A stretch of DNA of 64,000 nucleotides from positions 124,001 to 188,000 of the forward strand of contig JALUTQ010000018.1 in the NCBI GenBank assembly GCA_032718865.1. The letters are read 5' to 3'. Positions 53,264 to 64,000 of the stretch are shown here, one piece after another; position 1 is the first letter of the stretch; each line of letters starts with the position of its first letter. The notes beneath the pieces were generated by a model. That model saw only the letters and a list, made by a program, of their open reading frames with translations, was not told where the DNA came from and did no database searches. The translations under genes were made by a program, and so were the position numbers. The stretch comes from Tilletia caries. Its lineage: Eukaryota; Basidiomycota; Exobasidiomycetes; Tilletiales; Tilletiaceae.

Positions 53264-54120
53264 TCTGCAAGGTACGGGAATGAGCACAGACAGCTGTCCA
53301 CAAGCTGGATGTGGCCCTTACCCTCGTCGTTTTATAGCCATTTTGTGAGCTCGGTCGTAACTGCGTAACTTGTCTTCTGGAGACTTCCACGTGCTTCGAG
53401 AGCTGATCACGTGAGCCGTTGATGAGAAGGTTTGTTTTGTGGCTTGTCAGTTGGCCTGAGGCTGCAACTCCGCAGCATGAATAACGCATGAACGCATGAA
53501 TTGATCTGCAAATTGGCAAAAAAGACCCGGGGGATTCTGGTGCGTTATGTACACACGCACGAAATTGAATGCGACGGGAACGCCGGGGTTATTTGGGCAG
53601 GCTTCGGGCGGGTCGAGCGCGTTTGACTTCTTGTCGTCCACAACGCATTTCACTCAGTCAGTCAGTCAGTCCTTCCGCCGCGCTGTCGTCTTTCCCTCGT
53701 CGTACGGTCGTCCTGCTGTCTCAGCTCGAAGGCCCCGACCCGTCGCACAGACCGCCCGTGCCCTTTTGGATATTTTCACTTCATCTCGCATTCGATTCCG
53801 TCTCTTGGACCGGGGGGCCCCTTTAGCTAATCAACCCTCCCCCCCTCTGTTCGCCCGCCGTGTCTGCCTACCGGGATCCCCTCTGGCCGGACTACCATTC
53901 CCCCACGCCCTGCTCTCCGGCCTCAGCAGGATCCGCAAAGCCCTCGCCCGTCTTCACTGGCAAAAGCAGCGGCAGTCGGTCTGGTGCGGCCCCGTCATCC
54001 TCCGGCTCACGCTCCCTCAGAGAGGCCTCCTCGTCAGCCCGCCCGGAACACAAGAACAGCACCCGCTCAGCTGTCTCCTTTCGAAACGCACGACAGACCG
54101 CCTCCTCGGGTGATGTCAAG
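53264..54120. other. divergent promoter region HSP78 / RasGAP
   Basis: About 860 bp. Next to HSP78 are the heat-shock-like array and two CACGTG cores (53388-53393, 53408-53413). From about 53860 to 54120 the frame of the RasGAP start is open and Ser-rich without an ATG, so an upstream RasGAP exon may end here. Confidence 0.5.
53374..53398. promoter_or_regulatory. heat-shock-element-like array upstream of HSP78
   Basis: In 5-bp register the sequence reads CTTCT-GGAGA-CTTCC-ACGTG-CTTCG. Units 1, 3 and 5 match nTTCn, unit 2 matches nGAAn with one change, and unit 4 does not match. HSF1 binds inverted nGAAn units, and HSP78 is heat-inducible in yeast, so the context fits. The pattern is seen; binding is inferred. 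Confidence 0.5.
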
Positions 54121-57100
54121 ATGCCCTCTCTCGGCGCAGCATTCCAGCCCCAGCCCGGCGCCGTCAAGGAACACCCAGAGGCATATCAGTCTGTCCTCAT
54201 CTGGCAGCCCACAGTGGTCCGCACCACTGGCGCACGCGCAGCTCTCACCAAGGCTCCCATCATCAGAGATGTAAGTGCTCTTTTCCCCTCTCCCTCATCA
54301 TCGCCTTCTGCGTCTGACCACGCTGTCTCTTCCTCCGCCAGGTCCCTCAAGTACGACGCAAACTTACCAACAGGAATTCTACATCAGGACTGCGCACCCT
54401 TGCCGTATCAAATGCTCACGCCAGCGGCGTATGGAAGCGCGGAACCCTGCACTTTCGCGACAACGGGATCTTGTTGATTTACTCTGATGAGCACTCCCTA
54501 CTGCAGTCCATCGCTTGCGAGGATCTCTGCACCAATCACATCCGCAAGGTCGACAGCTCGCTCTTCGGCAGAACATTGGCCATGGGCATCTTTGCAAGAC
54601 CCTCCACCCTCACCCCCCTCTCGCCTCGGGCAAGATTGAACTCGACGGCATCCGATGAGCCCATCTACCTGTGTTTCTACACACGCGCAGCTCTTCACAA
54701 GTGGCTATATCTCCTACGCATTTTTGCGCAGCCGGAGGTCTACGGCAGCCCCCTGTCCGTCAGTAAAGGTGGTACACACCGCTTCTATCGGCAGCTAGAC
54801 ATGACCATCAATGGCGTCCGCTCCCTCAGCCATACCACCTCCGCCGATCTCAGTGCGCTCTCGGACGGTGCAGCGCCGACGGGCGCAAGAGGGCCCATCA
54901 TCGGCTCCCGACCCATCTCAACAATACCTGGCCAAGATCGCGATTTCGATAGCAGTACGAGGGAAGACACCATCCTCCAGTGCTACTGCGTCGTTCGATC
55001 TGGGCCGTACGCCATTGCGAAGACGAAGGTACACTCCACCACTTCCACCGCTCTCTGGCTCGAAAAGTTCTCCATTGGCGACCTGCCACCCTGGACCACC
55101 TTAACGATCGAACTTATGCAATCCCAACGGGGCGGGAAGACGGCCCTCTTCGGCGTTGTCGAATTACCGGTCCAGACAATGCGGAGGGGCGAGGACATCG
55201 ACGGCTGGTTCCCCATCTGGTCTACCGGCCGGGCAGGAGGAGGAAGGGATCATGCTCCCGTTCTCAGTTCGGCCGCCGACCCCGCCTCGGCATACAGCCG
55301 CGAGCTGATCGGCGAACTCAGGCTCATCTTCCACGTACGGGATGAAGTCATCATGCCCCGCAGGCGATACGATAATGTCTCCCAAATATTGAACTCGGAC
55401 AAGTTCATCCCACTCGTGTCCGTCTTGACCAAGGTCGTCGACGAGCAGAACGTGCTAGGCCACCTTGTCGACGTGTTTGCCAGCTCCGGCACGATCGTTC
55501 CGCGTCTGGCCGATTTGACGCAGGCGGAGACGGACGCGATGAACGAGGGGTCCGAACTCGAGCTTTTATTCAGGTAAGTAGAGGTCTCTCTGTGATTGTG
55601 CAGATCAGCTACTGCGATTTCTGACGCGCTTTATCATTCATCACGTGCAGAGGTAACTCGCTTCTGAGTCGCTCGTTGGACAAGTATCAGAGAACATATT
55701 GCACCGACTGGCTCTTTGACTCCGTCGGCTTGTTCGTCCTCAACATCTGCGAGCAGCGCATCGTCATTGATACGCCGCATGCACACGACGATGGCTCGGG
55801 TGGTGGTTCGGTTCCCAATTCGAGCGGTGGAATTGGCGGAGCAAGGGCGGAGGGAGGGGAGATCCGGTTCCTGGATCAGGCGGAGACTGTCTACAATATG
55901 AAGGAGTGGACACGGACGTTGTGGCAGAGCATCTATGGAGCGAGGAATAAGTGTCCACCGTGAGTACCAACTCCCCGAGTCTCGGCATTGATCCCTGCCT
56001 GCGGACTGAGCACTAAACTCGCCTCCCGTCACGCTCCGTGCAGTGACCTTCAAAGAATCTTTGCCAACATCCGAACGAAGGTGGATGCCAAATTCGCCAA
56101 CCGGGAGAACGCGGTTGATCCTGGCAAGCAGGCCGTTGGCGCCTTCGCCTTCCTCCGCTTGATCTGCCCGGCGATAGCCACACCACATCTCTACGGTATC
56201 CTGCCAGCGGCGCCTGAGCAGCGTACCACAAAAGTCCTCACGACTCTTGCCAAAGTTATTCTCAGTCTAGCCAATCGACGGACCGGGTTCGACACCTGGC
56301 TAGCGCCCATGACTGCACTTCTGCAGACGCAGGAGAAGCTGTACGACGACTACATCGACACCATCTCGACTCCGCCGGCAGAAGCGCGGCCGACGACGTA
56401 CATCCCCTTCGGCGAGGAGGACGACAAGACGTTTGCCCGTGCGATCCAGGAGAAGATTGCGCACCTATACCCGATCCACAGCGAGTCGATCCCGTCGGTC
56501 AACTTCGCGATGGATGAGCCCCTAGCGCTGGCAGCGTTTACCTCGTACGTTGCGCGCAATGTGCCCTCCGAGCTCGTGGATGGCGACACTTCGATCATTG
56601 CCTCGACTGGCGACGGGGGCATGCAGTTGGACCTGGAGAGCTTGGGCTCGCAGGGTGATCTTCTGAGACGTTTCACCCGTCATGCGTGCATTGTCGAGGA
56701 GCACGCGGGGTACTACGTCGACAAGGCGGGCTACGACGCATCGTGAGTAGATTGCTGCCAGCGGATTTTCACATTGCGCATGCTGATGCCTATTATGATC
56801 TTCAATCTCTGCCTTCAGCCCATTGGAAATCGTTGATCGGTCTGTAAAGCATCAGAACATGAACACCACGCTAGCCACTGTCTCCGTAGGGAAGGCATCC
56901 ACGCCGATCTCCATGACCTCCTTACGGCATTTCGCGAAGACAAGTCCAGGTCGAAGGCGAGGGGCGACAGTCTCTGCGTCCGGAAGTGGGCATCGGGAAC
57001 CTCAACGCATGCCTGCTTCGACCTCAATCGACGAGAACGGGCGTCGGACCGGCGAGCTGAGTACGCCCTCAGCCCGGTTCACGAATCGGATGAGTGCCTC

Positions 57101-57383
57101 AAACGGGCTGTATGACTCCGACGAGGAGTTACGCGCTGCGTACCGGATCGTGAAGGACCAGGGCGCGACGCCTGACGAGGCGGGTCCTTCCGGCCGGACG
57201 AATCGGCCGCATTCGAGCGAGGGCGTCCGGATGAATCCCGTGAATGTTGGTGGGGGGCAGGGTGATAATGACGAGGGCTCTCTGCATGACGGCGCTCCGG
57301 GGCATCCTGACTCGTCTGTCACCTCGCTACGTCGGTATGGCGAGTCCCGGCGGAAATCGAAGTGGTGGCAGCGCAACAAGTGA
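54121..57383 (+). CDS. Ras GTPase-activating protein, Bud2/GapA-like (C2 plus RasGAP)
   Basis: Five exons: 54121-54270, 54342-55573, 55651-55959, 56044-56742, 56819-57383; 984 residues from this ATG. An N-terminal PH-like region (KRGTLHFRDNGILLIYSDE) and a C2-like region (CVVRSGPYAIAKTKV, LWLEKFSIGDLPPWTTLTIE, LFGVVELPV) precede the GAP domain. The arginine finger is Arg461 in LLFRGNSLLSRSLDKYQR. The FLRLICPAI motif at residues 600-608 and LAKVILSLANR complete the fold. Such proteins stimulate GTP hydrolysis by Ras or Rsr1 at the cell cortex; the PH-C2-GAP order suggests Bud2/CLA2 or GapA, but the precise partner is not shown. The tail is basic and disordered. The frame upstream to 53860 is open and Ser-rich without an ATG, so a 5' exon may be missing. 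Confidence 0.85.
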
Positions 57384-58111
57384 AAACACCCAACACGAAA
57401 AAATCCCCCGTTTCGAACCCTCGACGACTACTGTTTCCTTACAGGCGTGCAGAAGCCTTTCATTTGGGACTTTCCCTTTCTTTTTTCCCCTCTTTTCCTA
57501 CTCACTCCGCCCCCCTCCCGCCTGTAGAACGCACCAACAGCACATCAAACGCATCGAAGCTCAAGAAACCCATACAAAACCTTACATCTCACTCCAGGCT
57601 CTTCCTTCCGAACTGGCGCAAACATCAACATCCGAACACGGTCTCCCTTCAACCCGCTGCTCCTTCTGATGGTTCATAGTGTATCCTTTATCGCACCGTG
57701 GTTCCCCACTTCTTCTTTTTTTACATTCATTTCTTCTCCCTACCAATTGCTTTCTTATCCTCCTTCTACCCTACACTACTCTGTCCCTTCACTTCTGTCC
57801 CCTCTCTATCTGGCCTTTCCTTTCCTTGTCATCTCGCGCTCCGCAGAGCAGTATACTTTTTCTCCAAACCAGCCTTTTATCATGCTCCCCCTTCCCATCG
57901 ACCGACCGGTTACCCCCTTGCTCTACGCCGCAGTCCGCACAGCTGTCTCCTGATCATTCCAAACTGATGATGCTCGAATGGGCACATGAAATAATAATAT
58001 AAGATTGTTTCCCTTGGGTGCTGTCCGCTGTCTCACACGGTTCGATGCTCCCTCCATTCGATGAGAGCAAGGAGTTCAGGATGTGCTCACACGCCCGGTC
58101 TGGAGCCTTGA
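57384..58111. other. convergent intergenic region
   Basis: About 730 bp between RasGAP and the RWD gene. It is very T/C-rich from 57420 to 57900 and contains no supported gene. A poorly conserved 3' UTR is likely. Confidence 0.55.
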
Positions 58112-59502
58112 TCACGTCCGAAGTCCCAGAGCTTCGGTATATTCCATCTCGGGTATCCCGACCGCTCGTAATCTGCCGACGAGCTCCGAGATCGACTCGA
58201 TCTCCTCCACCCCCGGTCTGAGCTTGGCGACGGTGGATAGATCCTGCGCGCCGTCTGCGTTCGTGGTGTTGTTGGACGGGTGATTTTGCGCTAGGGGACA
58301 GTGAAGTAGGGCGAGGTCGTGCGTCGAGGAGGAGGAGGAGGAGGAGGAACTTCCTTCGTTGGATGTGTTTGGTGGTCGTGCGTAGGTGTATCGGACACAG
58401 GCGCGGAGTGAGAGGGCGTGCCAGTTCTGATCCTGTAAAAAGTGCGAGAGGGAAACGGTCATGATGAAATGGTCAGTTTCCGATCAGTCAAACGAACTAT
58501 ATCCATCTGCGATGATAAGAAGAAATGAGCCCCCCTGGACACGCACTTTGATCCGTCTGATCATCTCGTCCACATCCTCCTGCGAAAAGGTCAGCGACAA
58601 GAAGCCATGGAAGGGTCAGTAGTTGTACGAACTTCCCGGTCGACTCTGGGATCGTCCAAACAAGGCTGACCTCTGCACCTTCGAAGAGGAGGAAGGCTGG
58701 GTATCCTGGCCTTGTGATACCCCAGACGCGAAGCTCGGAACACCAGGCGCGGATGTTCTTCTTCTTGGTTGTTGATTTGAGATGATCTGTTGTGGTTGAC
58801 CCGTAGGTGCGGAGTGAGGAATGGTAAGCAAGCATGGCCTCGTTCTGCCGTCGAAGAGATGGGAAAGGGAGAAGCAAGCTACTTACGTGACCAGAATATG
58901 CAGCGAGTCATCTTACACTCTGCTTCGAAAGATGGCGGAGCAGCGGAGGCTGACTCGTCTTGGGTACCAGCCTCTTGTTTGGGATGTTCTTGATCGGAGG
59001 GAAAGACGATGTCGCCATCACTGATGGCGCCTTGTAGAAAAAGGAAGACATCGTAGATCTTGTATTCGGCTGCTCGAGGGTGGAAAGAATGCGAGTGAAC
59101 AAATTTATAACTAGCCTGTGTATCACATCGTGCAATCGCATGCCACGCTCACTCACCTTGCGCGAAGTCGTCCTCGGCGAGACGAGATTCGATAACTTTC
59201 TTAAGGCTCTGCACCAGATTCGAGTCCGCGGATGGTGCACACAACGTCAGATTCGCCCTACTACTCGATCCACCCGCACCGGATTCTTGCGGTCCTTGAA
59301 CTCTCAGCAGAACCTCAGGCTCATGATTGAGAACGAGGTCGAAGTCGCAGGGACTCGATGCTGATGTCGATGCTGACGTTGATGTTGAGATGGAGGACGC
59401 ATCCGCGGCGGTACGGAACTCGCCTTCAGCGCAGCTATTTTGGAGCAGCTCCACCTCTTCTACGAATCCATCGAGCGACTTGACGGGGATAACGTACGAC
59501 AT
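58112..59502 (-). CDS. RWD domain-containing protein (RWDD2-like, RWD plus DUF1115)
   Basis: Five exons on the minus strand: 59502-59157, 59069-58887, 58786-58671, 58579-58547, 58432-58112; 332 residues. The N-terminal ~120 residues fit an RWD fold (VEEVELLQNSCAEGEF, DFDLVLNHEPEVLLRV, then the final helix VIESRLAEDDFAQA). The second half shows the DUF1115 pattern of human RWDD2A/B: WSRHHLKSTTKKKNI, WCSELRVWGITRPGYPAFLL, FEGAEEDVDEMIRRIK and NWHALSLRACVRYT. The end reads VGRLRAVGIPEMEYTEALGL. RWD domains mediate protein binding in ubiquitin and stress-kinase pathways; the specific role of RWDD2 proteins is unknown. Exon 4 is only 33 nt. A Ser-repeat insert (about 58330) is lineage-specific. 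The gene is divergent from ELP5, 246 bp apart. Confidence 0.8.
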
Positions 59503-59748
59503 TCCCTTTCTGGTTAAAGGGAGCAGATTAAGTATCGATGGTCAGTAGGGCAAGCAGGAAGGAAGTTGTGAGGAAGATGTGAAGTCCCGGACCGTACGGC
59601 CGGAGCAACACCGCGGAACATCCGGGAGGTCCGGCAATACTCGCTCGCTAACTTGGGCAGCCGATATTTTCGCCTTCTTGACTTTTTCCCACCATCCTTC
59701 CTGGATTTCATACGCCTGCTTGCATCCCCTCTTTACACACACAGAACG

Positions 59749-61608
59749 ATGTCTTCGCGATCCTCGAGGACGTCGTCAGCGGCAGCACTGGCGGCTGCTT
59801 CGCCCACGTCCATCCTGAAGAAAGTTCTATTCGACCACGCCGCCAACGTGCGCTCGCTCGTCGTTCTGCAGGACTGTCTGGTCCAATCGTCCGCGCCCGT
59901 CATTCGGGAAGTCATCGCCCGAGGCATCCAGTCCGTCAACACTGTCACTGTTCTGGTCTGTGCGTTGGGGAGGCCTCAAATATACGTACCAAGTACACCG
60001 ACGGCTCGTCCTGCTATCGAAGACGGCCGACTCGTGCTCCTGGACGGGACGAGGTGGTTTCCAGAATTCGGAATTATGGCTTCCTCCTCGCAGAAGACCG
60101 GTGGCGGTGACGACGCAGCACGTACTTTCGGGGACACTTCCGACCTTCTGGTCAAGATTCGGGATGTCATCGAAAATACGAGCCGGAACAGCCGCATTAC
60201 GGTCATCTTTGACTCGGTAGAAGAGCTGGTGGGAAGGTCGAAGGGTGGAGTGTTCGAAACGACTAAGGTCATCAGCGAAGCTCTGGGCTCTCTTAACGGT
60301 GAGTGTCTAAAATTAGCAAGCCCGCTTTGATGCTGTGTCTGACCTTCCGGTCTCTATCCCTCGGTCTCAGGCATATCACGCCTGATCCTGGGTCTCAAGC
60401 TGGACTATCCACACACGAATTCAGCGAGCCTGTTCGACAACCTGTGCTCGCCCTTGATCTGGCCATCAGGTCCCGGCCGCTCGGATACCGGACGGGGCAC
60501 GACGACCGTCATCCGCATACATCCTCCCGGCTTGATCGCGCATATCTATCGCACCTACGGTCTGCGGCCGCCTGTAACCAAAGGCGAAGTCGCTGTCTCG
60601 CTCGAGTCCGAAGATGCCATCGTGGCGGGACAGTCAAGCTCAAGCCTCCTTCAAGGACCTGAATCTGGCGTAGCAAGAACACGACGGACAGCAGAAGACC
60701 ACCATCAGCAACATTCCGAAAAGGAGCTCGCATCGAAGCAAAAGCAAAGGGACAGCAGCCATCCCCAAGATGCCAAATTCTGGGAGATATCTTCCCTGCT
60801 CGCTTCTCGGGGTGACTCTTCTTTAGGCGGGCATGGATCGGGAAGCGCAGCTCAGATAGAGCTTGGATGGTGGACGCTCGATCGAGCTTCTGGCGGGGCA
60901 GGCTTGATCGACGCTCTTAGCTCGCCCAACCTTTCCGCTCTGAGCACGCGCGAAGGCCAAGCGATCACCTTGCTCGACGTCCTCGGCTCGAAGCGAGACG
61001 ATAAAAGTCGAAGGGGAGCGGGAGGAAGGGGTGTGGAAGAAAGCGGTAACGGCCTCGACGCGGACTCAGCCTCCCTCGGACTCGTCCTCCTGGAGGCCAG
61101 ACATCGAACGCAAGCTGGCAAACTCGAAGAAGAGATTCTCGGATGTACATGTACCAGCTCGGGCCGGTTACGACTCCACCCACTAGACATGGTCGACCGT
61201 CGACGATCGTCCACCGCGACGACGCCCGCGGTACACCAGCCGAGTCAGCATGCTCAGCAGAAGGAAGATGTACAACCTTCTCAACGGCAGCGGAGCACAG
61301 ACTCGTCGACGCCCAGCGCCGTCGGTACAGGTAGTACGTTGTCGTTCAACCTGACGGAGACGGAGGAGCAGCGGGCACGAAGGGCGGAAGTACCCCTGCC
61401 GTACGCACACATGCAGTCGCAAGAGCCGATCATGTTCGACGAGGGCCGGATGGGCGTGGCTGCGTCTACGACGTCGTTATCAGCAGGAGACGGGCCTTCC
61501 CTCGGCGGAGCTCGCAGAGGGCATACGGGCAACAGCACCATCCTCTTTGAGCCGGAGAGTGACGACGATGAGGATGACGAGGATCCAGACGACGACCTCG
61601 ACTTCTAA
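59749..61608 (+). CDS. ELP5: Elongator complex subunit ELP5
   Basis: Two exons: 59749-60298 and 60371-61608; 595 residues. The first half has the RecA-like ATPase-fold layout of the Elp456 subcomplex without catalytic motifs (SPTSILKKVLFDHAANVRSL, ITVIFDSVEELV). The C-terminus carries the Elp5 signature: LSFNLTETEEQRARRAEVPL, PYAHMQSQEPIMFDEG, then an acidic end EPESDDDEDDEDPDDDLDF. Elp4/5/6 form a hexameric ring on Elongator, which installs the mcm5/ncm5 side chain on wobble uridine of tRNAs. The protein is longer than yeast Elp5 because of Ser/Gln/Gly-rich inserts in the middle. Together with the THUMP methyltransferase at 1.5 kb it represents tRNA modification in this window. Confidence 0.88.
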
Positions 61609-61838
61609 TGTGCTACAATCTCGTCATCTAGCCTTCCCTGACTCTACCATGCTGCCAAATGCTCCACTCATCTCGTACCGCATCATTATTCATTCACTGA
61701 CATTCATTATAGAGTCAAAGGGGGGTTGAAGCAAATCCATTGACAAAACCCTGCAGGCATCCAGCTCACTTGGAGATATCATGACACGTTTCGTCGCCCT
61801 GCGAGCGTAAGAAGGCAACACATCCCGGAAATATCCGT

Positions 61839-63474
61839 TCACAGGTTGAGACCCATGCGGGCAGTCTCGCGCTTGAAGATCTCGCGGAGCTGGATGTTGG
61901 AGGTACCTAGAAATTGAAGAAAGCAGACGCGTGGGTGTCAACATTTTGCGCATGGAAAGCTAAGGTGGGAACCAAATAACCGAGAAGTATGTTACTCACC
62001 CTCGTAGATGGCACCGATCTTGCTGTCCCGCCAGTACTTCTCAATGCCCTGCTCGCGGGTGAATCCCTGACCACCGGCCCACTCGATAGCGCTACCAGAG
62101 GCGCGCTGAGCGACCTGGGACGAGTACAGCTTAGCCATCGCAGCCTCCTTGGCAAACGGACGGCCCTCCTCCTTGAGCCGGGCGGCGTTGTAGGTCATCA
62201 GCCGGGCGGCCTCGATCTCAGTCGCGATCTGGGCAATCTGGAACTGCATGCCCTGGTTGGAGGCGACGGGCTTGCCGAACTGGACGCGCTCGGCGGCGTA
62301 CCGGACCGACTTCTCGAAGGCGCCCTGGGCGAGACCGACCATCTGGGCGGCGATGCCGACCCGACCCTCGTTGAGGATCTCGATGGCGATCTTGTAGCCT
62401 TTGCCCTCGACGCCGATCAGGTTCTCCGCGGGCACGGTGACGTCGTCGAAGTTGACGGTGCAGGTGGAGGATGCGCGGATGCCGAGCTTCTTCTCCTTCT
62501 TGGCGATCTGGACGCCCATGGCCTTCTCGACGGCGAAGGCGGAGATGCCCTTGTAGCCCTTGGAAGGGTCTGCCTGGGCGAAGACGATGAAGAACTCGGC
62601 CTCGGCAGAGTTGGTGATCCACATCTTGCTGCCGTTGATCTTCCATGTCTTTCCGTCGTCGGACTTCTTGCAGGTGGTCTTCATAGCAAAGGCGTCTGAG
62701 CCGGAGGAGGGCTCGGACAGGCAGAAGGAGCCGAGCTGGAAGTGGGTTTGAATCAAGCGCGAGTTCAGTCAAGCTTTCCAGCGTAGATCACGAGCGAGGA
62801 GCAGAAGGAGTAAGAACTTACAGTACCCTCACAGAGCTGGGGCATGTACTTGGCCCGGAGCTCCTCCGACGCGTACTTTCGCAGAACCGTGCTGACCAGA
62901 GTCTGTGCGGAATCAAGAAATTCCGGTTGCGTCAGTGTGATTCCCAAGATCAGCCGAGGGGCAAGCCTCAGACATGCGACTGGGTGCTCACGTTGTGGAC
63001 GTCACACAGGACCGAGACGGACGGGTCGACCTTGGCGAGCTCCTCGATGACAATGATGGCAGAGGTGAAGGACATATCCGCACCACCCTGCTCAGCGCTA
63101 GCCTCGATGCCCATGAACCCATTCTCGAAGAGAGCCTTGATGACCTCCGGGTCCATCTTCTCGTTCTCGTCCATAGCCTCGACCTTGGGAGCGATGAACT
63201 CCTGAGCGAAGCGCTGGGCGGTGTCGCGGATCATGTTCTCCTCGTCGGAGTACTTCTGGAGCGAGTTGAGGCCGAAGGGGCTCTCGAACTCCTCGGAGCG
63301 GGCGAGTGCGGAGGCGGAGAAGGCGCGGCTGGGGCTGCTGGCGGAGGGCGAGCCTGCTGATGCTACGCGGGACGCTGTTGCTGCTGGGAAGGCGGCGAGA
63401 CGGGCGGCGGGAGCGACAGCGGCGACGCGGGATGCTGCGCGCATGCAGCGGAGGGACGAAGACTGGAGAGACAT
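61839..63474 (-). CDS. mitochondrial acyl-CoA dehydrogenase, short/branched-chain type
   Basis: Four exons on the minus strand: 63474-62992, 62902-62822, 62735-62000, 61906-61839; 455 residues. A mitochondrial presequence of about 60 residues (Ala/Arg/Ser-rich) precedes the core. Family blocks are MGIEASAEQGGADMSF, LGSFCLSEPSSGSDAFAM, KWITNS-type MWITNSAEAEFFIVFAQ, GIRASSTCTVNFDDVTVPAE and GGQGFTREQGIEKYWRDSKI. The FAD enzyme catalyses alpha,beta-dehydrogenation of acyl-CoA in the matrix; Glu433 in IYEGTSNIQL is at the catalytic-base position known from SCAD-type enzymes. Similarity is best to short/branched-chain (ACADSB-like) enzymes, suggesting isoleucine/valine breakdown or beta-oxidation. 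The last intron splits the Gly codon directly after the catalytic Glu. Confidence 0.94.
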
Positions 63475-64000
63475 TGCTGGCGTGTACAATCACAAGGGGG
63501 AGAAAGGTGCAGTGGGAGTGAGGAGAGGATGGTGGTCGTAAGCTCCTCAGCTAAGATTAATTGTACCACCCCCACTCGCTCCCTCTTACCATACATACAT
63601 ACACACTCATCCATTCCAGACGCAGCAGCCCCGGCAGTCTCGGTCTGGGGAAGCGCGGTCACAGCGCTCGCATCCTTTCATTCGCAAGGCTGCCTCCGTC
63701 AGCAACTATACTTACATCCCACTCCCTCTCTGCCCTTCAACGAAGGGGAGGGAGCCAAGCGTGCAAAACATCGATTCAAGGTGCTGTTCCGACTTCTTCG
63801 GCCATCGGGTCCACCTTGGACGCCGAGCCCGGCCTTATCCGGCTTTCCAGTTGACCTGATCCATTTCATGTCAGCATTTTCAGCATCAGCAACTCCGGTA
63901 TTTACAAGATCCAGCATGAGCCCAAAGGAGAGGGTACGGCCTACGGGGGCGATTCTGGGTGGCGAGTGGCGACTGGCGAGGACTCAGGCAAACGCTTGCA
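63475..64000. other. window edge: promoter of the acyl-CoA dehydrogenase, no further gene seen
   Basis: The region contains a run of CATACATACA-type repeats (about 63588-63602) and pyrimidine-rich stretches. No coding frame with support reaches the edge, although a gene could begin beyond 64000. Confidence 0.5.

Noticed and set aside
53860..54120. Using the open Ser-rich stretch upstream of the RasGAP start as part of the CDS.
   Set aside because: It has no ATG in frame. It may be the end of an unseen exon, so I kept the start at 54121 and noted the possibility.

Overview
The window is nuclear DNA of a filamentous or yeast-like fungus, most likely a basidiomycete. The evidence is short GT-AG introns (mostly 60-120 bp, donors GTGAGT/GTACGT), GC-rich and Ser/Ala/Pro-rich coding sequence, a probable fungal-type DASH kinetochore subunit, and fungal orthologues such as ENP2, INO1, SNX41 and HSP78. 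I cannot assign genus or order from sequence alone. There is no operon structure: genes are closely spaced, on both strands, and split by 1-5 introns. I built exon models by hand from splice sites and reading phase; every model marked high confidence closes in frame.

Layout. 1-24 kb is a dense housekeeping block: the tail of an FG nucleoporin (Nup42-like), a THUMP-domain tRNA methyltransferase, a large acidic nuclear-type protein, the ribosome assembly factor MRT4, ribosomal protein uL1, APS kinase, a probable DASH subunit SPC34, the nucleolar WD40 protein ENP2/NOL10, an M17 leucyl aminopeptidase, a PMP3-type membrane peptide and RNA polymerase II subunit RPB4. INO1 follows at 23.8-25.6 kb. 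25.8-31.3 kb is disturbed. It holds a decayed inverted copy of a gene that is intact at 35.5-36.9 kb, joined to a frame-broken ANTH/AP180-like remnant; then a long pentanucleotide satellite; then an F-box-like gene whose frame is broken by a 4-bp duplication. SNX41/ATG20 (32.5-35.2 kb) is a conserved island.

35.3-47.1 kb looks accessory. It contains two uncharacterised genes, a five-exon gene for a tyrosine recombinase whose layout resembles DUF3435 ('captain'-type) proteins, and several kilobases of coding-like sequence that changes frame repeatedly, with local duplications. From 47.2 kb the window returns to ordinary genes: two uncharacterised proteins, mitochondrial HSP78, a Bud2/GapA-like RasGAP, an RWD-domain protein, Elongator subunit ELP5 and a mitochondrial acyl-CoA dehydrogenase.

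Functional threads: MRT4, uL1 and ENP2 all serve 60S/40S ribosome production; the THUMP methyltransferase and ELP5 both serve tRNA modification. The most unusual item is the spliced tyrosine recombinase at 38.6-41.9 kb and the gene debris around it, which could mark a mobile element or its remains in this lineage.
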